The notes: generated from the letters alone by a model not told the origin. Positions 28,691 to 40,150 are shown, numbered from the stretch's first letter. The stretch is 64,000 bases of DNA from Apoda limacodes (GCA_946406115.1 OX291547.1:6639001-6703000); one strand, 5' to 3'. A program made the numbers and translations.

Positions 28691-29545
28691 CAATAAAAGA
28701 TTTTTAATATAATCCGTCATCATAGTGATAAACATAAAAAAATTGTAATATAAATATAAATATTTTTGGGCATCACACGCAGCACCATTTGGGTCCACAC
28801 TAAGTAAGGCTTGTTGTAAGTACTATGGATACCTACCAGACAACGAGTACAAATACTATATGTATTTTCTTCTTTTTGTAAATACATGAATATTATATCA
28901 GGTCCGTGATATTACACATAAAAAAACACTCTTGACTCAAATCAAACAAAATTTTTATCACATAAATATTTGTCCTGTGTGGAAATCAAACTTACGCCCT
29001 TCGGTTCAGTAGGCAGTTTACGGAGCGCCAAACATGTAAATGTGTAGCGTATAGGTTACCTACAAATTCAAATCCAAAAAATACAAACCTTTTCTTGAAA
29101 GTTATCACTTATTCGATACAATTAACGACGTGATACTGAAAAATAACGATGGTATACCAAAGACAGTCTACTTTAATATAAAGCGTAACTTAGCAATATT
29201 GCAGGGTTATACAGGTAGGCAGACACCAAGCGAGCGGCCTTGGACACCTGACATTCCATGCCCTTTCTTTCCACCTATCTGCTTACGTTTTCTTGACGAT
29301 GACTGCATACATGATTCGTATTCATATGCCACGAACCCCTGACAATTCAAGGTTACGTCTGAACTCTTCATACTTTGATGAGGGTTTTTTACAATTACTA
29401 TACGGACTTGACGTTTGATCTTCTTTTTTATGGGACTTTAAAAACAAAGTTTCTGCTTCGATTCACAATTAGTACAAATTTTAAGTAGTGCTACAGTTAA
29501 AACGATTTTTAAAAATAAGGGCAACTAGAGATAAAAAAGTTTTTT
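28691..29545. other. Spacer, nothing recognised
   Basis: A 70-codon plus frame (29130-29342) has no recognisable features. No repeats identified. Confidence 0.35.
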
Positions 29546-29549
29546 GTCG

Positions 29550-29790
29550 AATACCGGACATCCGGCCATGGATATCCAGCCGATCATTGCGTCGCTCGCA
29601 GTGTATCGTAAGAGCCGTTTCACACGTTCCGGCAACTAGAATCCGGCACCGGATACCCGGCTGCGAATAGTATTTTGGTCTCAGATAGTTAACGCCGGTA
29701 CTTATGAAAGCTCCCATACATTGTTTATACACTTCGCCACCGGGTACCGAGCGCTGGCTACCCGGTGCCGGAACTCGTAAAAAGGAACTA
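29550..29790. repeat. GC-rich MITE-like repeat
   Basis: A CCGG-rich island in AT-rich surroundings, with related motifs in opposite orientation: 'CCGGCACCGGATACCCGGCT' near 29642 and 'GGCTACCCGGTGCCGGAACT' near 29756. This suggests a small inverted-repeat element. Ends and TSD were not resolved, and the frames on both strands (60 and 83 codons) are incidental. Confidence 0.4.
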
Positions 29791-30454
29791 ATGCGTAGAT
29801 CTGTGTTCTTCTAAGAATGCGAAAGATGATGCACGGTCAGAATTACTTTCCCAGGAATTATCCTGACAATTCCTTATTTTTGGCCTGGTAACAGGAAAAC
29901 AGGGAAATTATTGCCAGGCATTTTGAAGGTAACAACAATTCAAAAACTTTTTAATTTGAAAAAATACTTTTATTAGTAATCGAAATAATTGTTTATTTTT
30001 TTCTGGAAAAGGATATTACTTTCAGTCTAAATCATTTTAGATTTGTTGGCTCGTAAACTTTGAAAAGCCTTTCTAACTTATTTTTACCATAAGTCAAAAC
30101 TTACATAGTATTATAACAAAAATATTTTGAAATGTGCGAAATAAATTCAGTTTATATGACATCCCATTTGCACTAGATAGTAGACAAATCCCCGTTTCAG
30201 AACCTATTTCCAATAACTGTAAAATTATTTTCCTATTTCTGTCTTAGCTAAGTCTTCAACAAGATATTGAATACCGAAGAAAGTTCTAAATCCCGATTCT
30301 ATATGGTTCAGAAAATGGCCTTATGGCATTCAAAAATTCAAAAAGTGGCTGCAACTGAACCTATTTTCAAAAAGAAGGCTAATAATAACCAATATTGATT
30401 TATGCCAGTGATAAAGCTGTTGCTATAGCGCTCATTTCCATTATTATTAAAAAA

Positions 30455-33400
30455 CTATGAGCCATTTTCTTTTCGAGAAGAAGTACTTGAGGACTCTTTT
30501 AAGATGTCATCTATCAAATAGAGTACCTTAAGTTTGAACGCCCTCATCTGTTGATCGGTCATAGTGTTCAGATCTGGCAAGAGACTCAGCAGAAACATTT
30601 TATTAGCATCTTGTACATCATCACTTGCTTCAGCCTTTCGTTTTTTTGCCCTAAAGTATTCAAGGAGGCATTCTTCAATGTCGGTTGTATCTCTTATTCT
30701 ATGGTAATCCTTTTTAGACGGTAAAGGACTGTGAGAACTGGCACTAGAGATAGGAGATGTGGGTGGGAATGACTGGGGCTGAGGAGAAGGAGATAATGAG
30801 ATTGGTTGAGGAGACTGTGACGGTGAATAATATCTTGGGGGAATGTGTGCTTCGTCTTGCTTGCTTGGGCTCCCTAAAGTTGTTGAATTTAGTGTTCTTA
30901 TATATGGCAAAACGAATCGCATAGCGGGTGATAAGTAGTAGGGTTTCTTTGTCTTTGAGCCAGGTTTCATGTGACGAACGTACACAGCGCGAAGGTTCTT
31001 CCATTTCTCCTTGCATTGGTACGCTGCAAAATAAAATTTGGACCTACATATTACAAGGTACAATAATACGCAGTACGTACTCGTAGGTACAGTAATACAC
31101 AATATATATTCATAGGTACTGTAATATGTAGTATTTACTCCTAGGTACAGTTATACACAGTATAGTACAGTAGTACGCCTTAGGGTATACATGTCTTAAA
31201 ATGCCATGATTGGCCACCAAGTACTGTTATCGATTACGCACTACAACAATATTTAAGAAATTCTACTAATTTTTAATTTTTTTAAATTACCGTAAAATTT
31301 AACGATTTAAAATGGTTTGAAGAGTTACCCTGCTGTTCCTTATGGTACTTGTCATGGGTTTAGGAGAAATGGGCATTTTATTGCATAAGCATTTTCTAAA
31401 CTACCCCGTTAGTTATCCAAGCATAGCCTGCCAATTTATTTATATACTAGCTTTTGCCAGCGGCTTCGCCCGCCCCAAATTTGGTTATCGGCGTAGGATT
31501 CTTACGGCAAATCCTCACCCGCCAGCCTTGAACATACTACTATAACTATAACTATAACTACGCGCGCAGTACTTGATCATTATTTTGATGACATTTTATT
31601 TTAAAACTGCGAAATCTCCTAAGATCTCTCTATTGATGTAAGGGATGTTTTAAATTAAAGACTTGTTATGAATAACGTATTTATTTGGATAAGGATTTAT
31701 ATCATGTTTATAGAAACACCTTCGCAAATAAAGCATTATTTTATAACAAATTTGGTTAGCATAAAATGGAGCCAACCTTAAAAGAAAGACATATGCTGTC
31801 TCGGATTGTTTTTAAGAACTTTTAAAGAGAATCAATTCTGTCATACATGATTTTTGCGAAAATTTGACCGTTTACGCAGCACGGAGCGGGAGCTCTCAAA
31901 AGGCAAAAAAACTTTCGATTTTAAAACATTCTTCATTGGTGCTCCGCACCTATTGGTCTTAGCGTAATGATATATAGCGTTTAGCCTTCCTCGATAAATG
32001 GGCTATCTAACACTGAAAGAATTTTTCAAATTGGAACAATAGTTTCTAAGATTAGCGCGCTTAAACAAACAAACTCTTCAGCTTTAAATATTAGTATAGA
32101 TTTATTTTTATTTAAACACTTTATTGCAATAAAATACAATATGTGGACTTAATGCCTTAGGCATTATCGACCAGTCGACCTTAGGTTCATGCAGAAAGCT
32201 AAAGGTAGTTGTTTAAGTAGGAACGGCCGATCATATTTTATTTTATATTATCATAAACGTAACATACAGTATATATAGGGTTTGAATACATAAATTAAAT
32301 TAATACATATATTTCGGTCGGTTGAAAGTTAGTGGTAGCCGAGGGGTTTAAATTTCTCTTCACGTCCCAAGTGGCGGAGGTTCGAACCCCGGAGTCGGTG
32401 TGTACCAATGAGTCTTTTCTTCTTTATTACTCAAGAACACTGATTTATTTATTCACACCACTGACTTTACGGCGAAGGAAAACATCGTGAGGAAATCTGC
32501 ATACGTTAAGAAAAAAAAAAGACGTATGTGAAGTCCACAATCCGCACTGGGCCCGCATGTGGACTATGGTCCAAATCTCTCTCGCTTATGAGGGTAGAAC
32601 GTGCCCCAACAGTTGGGACGTATGAAGGCTGGCAAGCATATATTTAAATACACAGACATAAATATATATAAAAACGTATTTAAATAGGTACATAGATAAT
32701 TACAGACATAGATAGATAGTTATGCCAATTTTTTTTATTTTTCTGCAATGTTCTAAGTTGTTATATTTTTAGATCAGCAAACCAAGCAATGAGATTGATA
32801 TTTATGTTTAACCTAGGTTCAGTTTAAACATTATTTATTTAGTCAAGGTAATATTCAAATTCTCTGTGATGATAGGTGTTGCACCCTAAAATAATGTGGC
32901 ATAAACCAGACTCGAGACGACTTTTACAATACATAAATTAAAACCATTTGTAGCTCTTTAACGAACCCAGGGCCTTTACTACAACAGTCCAAAGTACCTA
33001 CTACCGGGCGCCATTCCGCTGTCAATAAATAGGTGGGTATTACGAGTGTAGATACCTATAACACGCAGTTAACTAGTCTTACCGCTTCGAAGAGTAGGCA
33101 GGTACCTATTATAATTATACTGTGATTATACCAAAAGGAACCGCCCTTTTGGGGAGACTTAAATGTTTTGATGCTATCTATATTTAGCTAACCCTGAAGT
33201 TTGTCGCAGATGCGGCTGAAAGTAAGAATTTTCTTTTAAAGTACCAATGCAAAACAGTGTCATGCAAAACAGCTGCTTACTTCCTTACCCCACAACCCAC
33301 CAAATATATTCTAAAATATCTAATAATCATGTATAACAATGCTGGTAAAAAACATAAACATTGCATATACCTACCTACTATAACTACTTATACCTACCTC

Positions 33401-34001
33401 GCTTGTCTTGGTTTACAAGGAGTAAGGAACTGATATACCATGTTCTTGGATAGTTGAAGGTTAATTTATGTCACTTTTAAATCAAACTACTTTGTAAAAA
33501 TTTAATTCGCCTGTAAAATGGAGAAAAAAAAGCCAGGGCTTAGCACGAGTTGACAACTATATACATTTTATATATATAAATATATATATATGTATATGTA
33601 TAGTGACCTACTTATCTGATTAGTTACTGTGAACCGACTTAAAGAAACAAATTCACACCTGTGCGAAAGATAATTATACTTACGCACATAGATGGCGCTG
33701 TTCATTGTTTTCTTTCATACAAAATTGTTGGCTACGTCACTTCACGTAATTATTCGAATACTATTAGAAAACTTTAACTAATCTGAAAGCAGTGATTAAG
33801 TCCTACGTTACCAACATAACCAATGGTTACTTATAAGTAATTTACGTACCTACCTGTTAATCTTACTGCTTTCCCCACTTCGTCCCAAGCTCTTTCCGTC
33901 ACATCTTTTCGAGAGTATTCAATTATTTCGTAATTATACAAACAGGGATGTTTTTTCACTTCTTCCACGAATTTTATATTTGCTATTTGTTCAGTCGCCA
34001 T
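30455..34001 (-). CDS. MADF-BESS domain protein (two exons, probable DNA-binding regulator)
   Basis: Exon 1 is 34001..33854 and exon 2 is 31023..30455, with a GT-AG intron at 33853..31024 (donor CAG/GTAGGT, acceptor TTTTGCAG/CG). The split codon restores the frame and yields a protein of about 238 residues. The N-terminal half is a MADF (Myb/SANT-like) DNA-binding domain: 'FVEEVKKHPCLYNYEIIEY', 'ERAWDEVGKAVRLT' from exon 1, then 'YQCKEKWKNLRAVYVRHM' from exon 2. A proline/serine-rich linker follows ('SPSQSPQPISLSPSPQPQSF'), and the C terminus is a BESS protein-interaction motif ('FLLSLLPDLNTMTDQQM'). Insect members (Adf-1, Stwl, Dip3 types) act in the nucleus. The second Met is chosen as start because its context AAGATGGCG is good; an upstream in-frame ATG at 34052 would add 17 residues. 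A minus-strand AATAAA lies at 29992-29997. Confidence 0.85.
31056..31168. repeat. 29-bp minisatellite, about 3.9 units
   Basis: Units starting AGGTACA/TRTAATAY begin at 31056, 31085, 31114 and 31143 (the last partial), each 29 bp. They diverge from one another by several substitutions. The array lies 30-145 nt inside the intron from the acceptor, overlapping the expected branch-point region. Confidence 0.8.
31444..32100 (+). repeat. RTE-tail-like repeat ('ACTAGCTTTTGCC..CGGCTTCGCC')
   Basis: Starts 'TACTAGCTTTTGCCAGCGGC' and ends 'CAAACAAACTCTTCAGCTTT' then 'AATATTAGTATAGAT', a pair of ends common in lepidopteran noncoding repeats that use an RTE-type 3' end. It lies entirely inside the MADF gene intron. 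Inverted or partial relatives lie at 51127-51355, 57711-57946, 59581-60016 and 63790-63962. Confidence 0.55.
32315..32645 (+). repeat. tRNA-derived SINE
   Basis: The head has a pol III A box (TAGCCGAGGGG, 32336-32346) and a perfect B box (GGTTCGAACCC, 32379-32389), 43 nt apart. The body carries the lepidopteran SINE core: 'GAAAACATCGTGAGGAAATC', 'CAATCCGCACTGGGCC' and 'GTGGACTATGGTCC'. It resembles elements called Metulj in butterflies, but I cannot confirm the name. It lies in the MADF gene intron, opposite to the gene. Confidence 0.8.
33559..33603. repeat. AT microsatellite
   Basis: An imperfect (TA)n and (TATG)n run in the MADF gene intron. Confidence 0.8.
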
Positions 34002-34052
34002 CTTGAATATTTGTTGTGGTAGTGAATCGGCGGCGGCGATAGTTTGGAGCAT

Positions 34053-34200
34053 AGATTATATTCTATATCTATGGTTTGGACCGTGGAGTAAATAACGCGC
34101 GGCCGCGGCGTTCGCCGACGCCGTGTGACTAACTGGCGACTGGTCGTAAACGCGTTGTTGACTAGTTTTCTCCTTGTCGCACACTGACAATGTTACTAAA
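34053..34200 (-). promoter_or_regulatory. Likely promoter/5' UTR of the MADF-BESS gene
   Basis: A CpG- and GC-rich patch (CGCGCGGCCGCGGCGTTCGC near 34097) stands out against AT-rich surroundings just upstream of exon 1. No TATA box was recognised. This is inferred from position and composition only. Confidence 0.4.
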
Positions 34201-34358
34201 AGCGGCAACATGTTCGTGTTGTGACTAGTTATCAACCAGTTTCGATAAGAATGAATAATAATATTCAGTTCGCATCAAAGTCCATTGTTTTAGCCAAACT
34301 CAATTACTTTTTCAAAACAAGCAATAAAACTTTGGTGGAAGTGTACAAAAGGACGCGC

Positions 34359-34690
34359 TTTTTGAAGTGAAAACTTCTTTAGCGGCGCTGTGCACTTTTT
34401 TTGTGATGGGTAAAAACTGTTAAACTCGCGTCAGGTCACGTGTCCTAATCGAAAATTCGTAAGATGTCACTCGCGTTAGGACACGTGACCTTTGACTATG
34501 GCGATTATGAGTAGTACAGGGAGGTTGGATATGGGATTTTAATTCTATGACAGATTGAGCTGTCAAATATACAACGTCAAAAAAGTAAATAAACAAAAGT
34601 TATTATTTTTAATAAATAAATATGGATAAGATATGGGAAGTAAATAGCGAGTATGTTTTCACTTCTGCCGGCACTCCCGGAGTGCAAACC
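34359..34690 (+). repeat. Interspersed 'TTTTGAAGTGAAAAC' repeat, copy 1
   Basis: Blocks: 'TTGAAGTGAAAACTTCTTT', 'GTTAAACTCGCGTCAGG', 'TCACGTGTCCTAATCG', 'GATTATGAGTAGTACAGGG', 'ATGGGATTTTAATTCTATG', 'CAACGTCAAAAAAGTAAA' and 'ACTCCCGGAGTG'. The same series occurs reverse-complemented at 41060-41690 and 40288-40466. No protein is encoded; class unknown. Confidence 0.6.
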
Positions 34691-35087
34691 GTTTTTTTTT
34701 TCCTTGCGGTCCTTTTAGTTACTCTGACCCACACCCAGACGCAACCTACCTAACGACACGCCATGAGATGGGATACGCGAAACAAATGAGATTCCTAAGT
34801 TCAATGTAGGGTTGCCATCTCTAACATCTGGCAACCAGGCCAAAAAGCGTGATAACCCCGGATTGTGGAGCTTAGAACCCGGAAATGTAACTTAGTTAAA
34901 GTTTAAATAAGGAGGTTATCAATTCGATCCGTATGTATAGTTAGAATTGCAGAATTATCATATATGTTAGTCTATGTAGGCTTATGTGTCAAAACAAATG
35001 TGTCAAATAACATAAGTGTAAGTATGCATGTATTTTTGTATGTATGTTTGTATTTATGTAGGTATGTTTGTCCACCAGAAAGTAGTA

Positions 35088-35935
35088 GGGGAGAGTGTGC
35101 ATGAAAGAGCCAGTTTTGAATAGTATGAAAAAAAACACAGTATTAATAAATTATTTTCAAATGAAACTAGTATTTTTTATAATCACTTTAATTGTTTACA
35201 TTATTCAATGAAAATAAAGAGGATAACAACGCTGATAATATCTCTTAAAAATAGTTTAAAAAAAAAACGATTTCAGCTCTTTCATAGCAGCAGGTCAATG
35301 AAAGAGCTACCATGTGTTAAGAAAGAGCCGATACCTACTTTTGAGGTACTAAACGGTTTTTTTATCAATTAAATTATGTTGAGTATTTAAAATCAGATTA
35401 ATACTAAACTTACTTTGGTAATTCTATGAAAATCATAATTTTTAACCAGTCTCAATAATAATTAAACATTGTGTTAATCAACAATTAAAATTAATCAACC
35501 CTTTGTGGCCACACGAATCATTTGCCCAAGCCGGTTCTTTCAAAGCATAGCAAGCATAGCTCTTTCAAAATACGACGCTGTTAATAATATAACCTCAAAA
35601 AAAGTTAGTATACCAGAACGCTGATCTGATATTATTTGTGCAAAACAAGGACACATATATGGACGCCAATACTGCATATCCTTTTTGTCAACTTATGCAA
35701 TACCCTTTTTGAAAAAAAGTGAAATAAACACAAAGAAACTTACTTTTTGGCTTCTGAATTTTAGGAACAGTCCTGTGAGGCCATTTGCTGTCGTGGAACT
35801 GTCAAATGTTTGTGGGTGACAGCTATCCAGTTTTGCCATTTAAGGAGCAAAATTAAATTTTGGTAGAATATCGATGAGTAATGAAAAATCACATCGGCTC
35901 TTTCAAAGCCTGGCTCTGTCATGCACACTCTCCCC
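35088..35935. mobile_element. 848-bp nonautonomous DNA transposon with TA target site
   Basis: Left end GGGGAGAGTGTGCATGAAAG and right end (reverse complement) GGGGAGAGTGTGCATGACAG; the inverted repeats share 25 of 26 bases. TA flanks both sides (35086-35087 and 35936-35937). The interior is AT-rich without a transposase, but it repeats the terminal word GAAAGAGC/GCTCTTTC or a one-base variant at least six more times (35275, 35298, 35320, 35532, 35558, 35895). The superfamily is uncertain; the TA duplication suggests Tc1/mariner-like. Confidence 0.8.
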
Positions 35936-36107
35936 TAATCATATTTTTAGATTCTTTTTTTATTGCATTACGTACCGTTCAACTTGAACAGTGCAGGTTT
36001 CATGAATCATGGTTTAGTATTTGCCAAGATATTAAAAGTGTGTCCTTTTACGTGTATTAACTTGGCCCTGCTTAAGGTGAACATATAATCCATGCGGGCA
36101 AGTACGG

Positions 36108-36490
36108 TCATTGCGAATAGGTACCTACATAGGGGAAGGCCAAAGCACTTACATTCAGAACTCGCTGTGTCCTCTGCCAGACTTTTTTTTCTGAATGACT
36201 AATACAGTATGACTGATGCAGCCATTTCTGCTCCACCGGGCTTTTGGGGCGAGACTCTGAAGGGGTCTCAGCCCATAAAGCGCCCAACGCTCGGCTTGGG
36301 TTGTCGCTCTTGCGCTCTGCCACACTCATATTGCTCCTTGCGCTGCTCATCGCTCTACTCCTCGCACTGCCGCGATGTTGCACTCTCAGTCCACACACCA
36401 CACCGCGCGAGGTCCTTTGACTCGCGCCAAAAATCCGATAAAACAGGGAGCAGTGGGCATGACGAGGAGCATGTCGTGAGGCATGACTAG
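36108..36490. other. GC-rich island with overlapping open frames, unknown
   Basis: A 380-bp patch far richer in G+C than its flanks is open on both strands: plus 36209-36490 (93 codons, 'APPGFWGETLKGSQPIKR') and minus 36108-36401 (97 codons, 'PSRALGALWAETPSESRPKS'). Neither resembles a family I can name. Base composition alone can produce the double open frames. It may be a fragment of a GC-rich retroelement or host exon. Confidence 0.35.
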
Positions 36491-37655
36491 TAGTAATGTT
36501 GCGTCACTATACGTCTCTGCGGTCTGCCTTCTTTCCTCGCTACTTTCCATGCCACTTGACGAGTGTGTGGCAGGGCTGAAACGGTTTAAAAAGTTTAACA
36601 GAAAGATGAACGCAGGCATTATCATAATCGTAAAAAGAAAGATTAAGTACACCAATGTAGGTATTACTTAACTGATAGGTATTCAGTAAATGTTTGATTG
36701 TAAGCAGGTTAGAATGTTGACGATAATGTTCAGGCACAATAGACTGGCTATAATTTAAACACAAAGGACGACCTTGTGATGTGTTAACTATTAGACTTAA
36801 ATTAGGCGGTGTGCGCCGGGTGCATACGTAATTTTTTTTGAATCACAGAAGTTGTCTAGCCAGTAAAATTAAGAAACACTCAAACCAAACCAACAACATC
36901 ACATTCAATGGGCACTGATGGCACAAAATGTGGTTTAAGAGTAAATTTGATGTTGTATTACACAAAAATATATAAAAAAAAACCATCATAGTGCAGATCC
37001 GTACCTTAAAACCCATGTTGTTTTAATTTTGTTATCCGTTGGATAGTTTTGATAATCGAATGTTTTTCTTCTTATTAGCATTCTGACATTTACTGCTCAA
37101 GTCCTTGCTATATATTTGGAGTGTAATTAAATACATACTCATATCTGCTTTTTTTAACTGATACCTATTAAATAAGTTCAAGTTTTGTTTGATTTACGAT
37201 TAGAAGTTTTCCGCAAAGTCTCGATTCAAAATGGCCGACTCTTTTAAGTAGTTATGCTAAAATAAGATAAGTGCAATTTTAATAATAATGATTTTATTAG
37301 GAAAGCATGAGGATTAGATACAGAGGTGCTACGAAAGACGTCTAGACGGTGCAATCGTGAAGCAAGTGTGGGGCAGGGAGGATCCAACTAGCATCAGCAT
37401 TATGGGGAACTTCCATTTTATTTTTAGTTCATTTCGTCGTTTCAAATTCGTCAGAACTCTATCTAATTCCAACTCTGGCCTATTAATAATAAAGAGAAAT
37501 GCAAGTAAACTAAAAGTATGAAAGTTTTTGCCTTCTAGCATGCGCATTTATAGGTAATGTTAAAAAAAAAAAATTAAACTATATTCTCAAAATTGTTTAG
37601 GTATCATGCGATGAGTGCCATGTCGCCATACTAGATGTATGGCAGAAAACATAAT
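36491..37655. other. Spacer, nothing recognised
   Basis: Only short frames (62-89 codons) with no recognisable motif; no transposon ends seen. Confidence 0.35.
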
Positions 37656-37660
37656 CATTG

Positions 37661-37763
37661 GATAGAGCTCGTGAAGCACTTTCAGGATCAATGATCATAA
37701 TTTCAATATCGTGTATGGTTTAAAAATAATCGAGTAAGATCACGTAGCGTTACCACCCTGTAT
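37661..37763 (+). repeat. ~103-bp repeat, copy 1
   Basis: 'GATAGAGCTCGTGAAGCACT', 'TTCAGGATCAATGATCA' and 'CCACCCTGTATA' are repeated in the same order at 38089-38190, about 430 bp downstream and in direct orientation. Confidence 0.7.
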
Positions 37764-38088
37764 AATTAAGTACTCACTCAACTTTGCAACGGCTGAAAGG
37801 CAATTTGTATATAATGTTAGTAAAACACACAGTATTTTAGTTAAAAACAAAATAAACAAATATATAACATTTTATTTTAAGTGTTGCGGTACATCACCGA
37901 ATGGGTCTCAGTATAGAGGTACCTAGTAAGCTGCGGCGCCGGATTTTCAGATTGTCTTGCAAAAACTTCTTCTTAAAGACTTAAAATTTATATAAGTATA
38001 TATAAGTATACTTAAGTAATGGAAGCTGACAACATCAAATCTTCGGACGGATCTAGTTTATTTTACAATACATTATTTATACCAATGA

Positions 38089-38190
38089 ATAGAGCTCGTG
38101 AAGCACTTTCAGGATCAATAGTCAGTATTTCGATATTGTGAATGGTTTAGAAATAATAGAGTCTGATCACTGAGCGTTTCCACCCTGTAT
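38089..38190 (+). repeat. ~103-bp repeat, copy 2
   Basis: Direct-orientation partner of 37661-37763, with roughly 20% mismatches by eye. Confidence 0.7.
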
Positions 38191-38219
38191 ATGTACAGTA
38201 TATGTCTTGTAATCACAAT

Positions 38220-38386
38220 AAATATCAACGCACAGCCCCAACTACTGGTTCTCGAGACTTGAAATTTTGCACTAAGGTTTATGTTGTAATAATGTTGGCA
38301 AGAAGCCAGAATGCATAAACATGCAGGCTTTGAGCTTGAAAATTAAGATCGACTTGTTTCACCGTTTTGAAAGAACATCCCAGTGT
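38220..38386 (+). repeat. 'TATCAACGCACAGCCCC' repeat, interrupted copy
   Basis: Matches 38833-38994 over 'ACTACTGGTTCT', 'GAGACTTGAAATTTT', 'ATGTTGGCAAGAAGCCA' and 'CATGCAGGCTTTGAGCTTG'. This copy stops at 'AACATCCCA', exactly where a ~400-bp repeat begins, so it was probably cut by that insertion. Confidence 0.6.
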
Positions 38387-38390
38387 TGAG

Positions 38391-38797
38391 AAACATTTAC
38401 TGAAATTGAATTTAGGATACATAAGATAGTTTCTTAAGCTGTATAATGCTACGACTTCTTTTGCCAAATTTAGCGTCTAAGGTGCGGTCGAGTCATGTCC
38501 GCAGTGGTCCAGCGATATTTAAATTATTTGAATTCAGTTGTACCAGAATTGAAATATGAAAGGTCAGCCGTAGATGGTTGTGATGGAATTAGTAAATGAT
38601 ATCTTTATTGATATGGTTGTGCTTTAAGTTAGTGAACACAATGAACGAACCCCGTCATTTTTTTTATTTATTAGTAGGCACTTACACATTTCACCGACTT
38701 ATAAGCAAATAAAAGATGTATGTTAATTTGAACAGGGAAGAAGTTTTTGCACGATTAGGAGTAATTTAAACACACATAGTCTTATTCTGTATAATAT
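38391..38797 (+). repeat. ~400-bp direct repeat, copy 1
   Basis: Shares with 42193-42630 'CTTTTGCCAAATTTAGCGTC', 'TCATGTCCGCAG', 'GAATTCAGTTGTACCAGAAT', 'TGAAAGGTCAGCCGTAGATG', 'CCCCGTCATTTTTT' and 'TGCACGATTAGG'. The two copies lie 3.8 kb apart in the same orientation. Frames in it (62 codons) are not conserved. Confidence 0.75.
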
Positions 38798-38832
38798 TTA
38801 TATATAAAGGAGTAAACTGACTGGCTGACTGA

Positions 38833-38994
38833 TATATCAACGCACGCCCCTAACTACTGGTTCTAGAGACTTGAAATTTTACATAAAGTTTTCTGTTGTA
38901 ATTATGTTGGCAAGAAGCCAAAATGCAAAAACATGCAGGCTTTGAGCTTGAAATTTAAGATTGACTTGTTTCATCGTTTTGGAAGATCATCCCC
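38833..38994 (+). repeat. 'TATCAACGCACGCCCC' repeat, second copy
   Basis: Direct-orientation partner of 38220-38386. It starts after 'CTGACTGGCTGACTGA', a motif common at the 3' ends of lepidopteran noncoding repeats. Confidence 0.6.
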
Positions 38995-39167
38995 TAGAGG
39001 GCAAAATATTCGAATTTCATGAATCGTATGCTTATTGTGCCTTTGGCAAATAGTGTCATATACTTATTATATGATAATACCGCATTTTGCGAAGTGAAAT
39101 GTTCATATAGTTATAGATGTGTTGTTTAATTCTTTTAAAGTTGGATTCCCTTAAGACATTTTTATAA

Positions 39168-39395
39168 ATAAAAACTTTTTAATATGAAAAAAACACAACC
39201 GGCTTCAAAAAGATGCACTAAAAAGGTAAAAATAATAACTTATTTCCAAAAATCTGATCTGAATTACAGTTTGTTGCACGAAACCAACTTCAAACTGTAA
39301 TTCAGATCAGATTTTTAGAAATAAGTAATTTTTTTTACCTTATTTCTTTTTATCTTTTTGAAGCCGGTTGTATTTTTTTGTTAAAAAGTTTTTAT
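39168..39395. mobile_element. Foldback MITE, 105-bp arms
   Basis: A long imperfect inverted repeat has arms 39168-39272 and 39292-39395 around a 19-nt loop. Both arms carry 'AACCGGCTTCAAAAAGAT', 'TCTGATCTGAATTACAGTTT' and 'AAAAACTTTTT' at the tips. The transcript would fold into one long hairpin. The motif CCGACTTCAAAAA, frequent in Lepidoptera, also appears near 39662-39680 in reverse. Confidence 0.8.
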
Positions 39396-40150
39396 TTTTT
39401 GCTTTTAGTGACGATTTGCTTTTTTTGGTACACTAAAAACATCCATATTCGTAATTTTATACAATCCTCAACATAAAGGGCGTTTCACCAGTTCCAAATT
39501 AACACCAATTTCACCTAAAGTTTAAGTTTTAAATTCAATAAATTACTACAATACTACAATAATTACTACCTTTTAAATGAAAAAAGAGTTTTGCAAATCC
39601 GCCTATATATGACGGAGTCATGTCCGAACAAACCTAAAAAAAAACAAAAAAAAACCTTCATTTTTGAAGTCGGATAAAAATAGTATTCTTTAAAAAAATG
39701 TATGGCTTTGACAGTTCTAAAATACATGCAGTACACCTGTGTACAGAGAGTGTACGTCCGCACATGTCGTGCATGCCGACGGACTGAATCTAATTATTGG
39801 CCTCAAGGTCCCGCTTTGTCTCTGCCATTTGTTGTCACCGCCATAAAGTACCGTGTTCGAGACGCAAGTTTTAAGCGTACGTCGAGGAAATGGAGATGGT
39901 AAAATAAGAAATGCTATTTATGGGCGTTAAATTAAAATTACGTTCAAAATTGAGGAGGATCAAAATACTTGTCATTTTAACCAAAAACATATACCTTAGG
40001 TAAAGATTTCGTGCCTCCCCGCCACGCTCTCGTCGCACTGGGTGGGCCGCTTGTTATTAGTAAATTTCTGCGCGCTAAGACTGGTAAACATATTTCAATG
40101 ACTAAATACAGAATATTTATTTTTCTTATTGTAGGCCGATCTGCACTCTA

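Larger units (their letters stand above)
31024..33853 (-). other. Intron of the MADF-BESS gene (2.83 kb)
   Basis: Hosts a 29-bp minisatellite next to the 3' splice site, an RTE-tail-like repeat, a SINE and an AT microsatellite. No further exon was needed to rebuild the MADF domain, so I infer only two coding exons. Confidence 0.75.

Noticed and set aside
32315..32645. Functional tRNA gene
   Set aside because: A and B boxes are present, but no acceptor-stem pairing closes the tRNA fold and the sequence continues into a SINE body.
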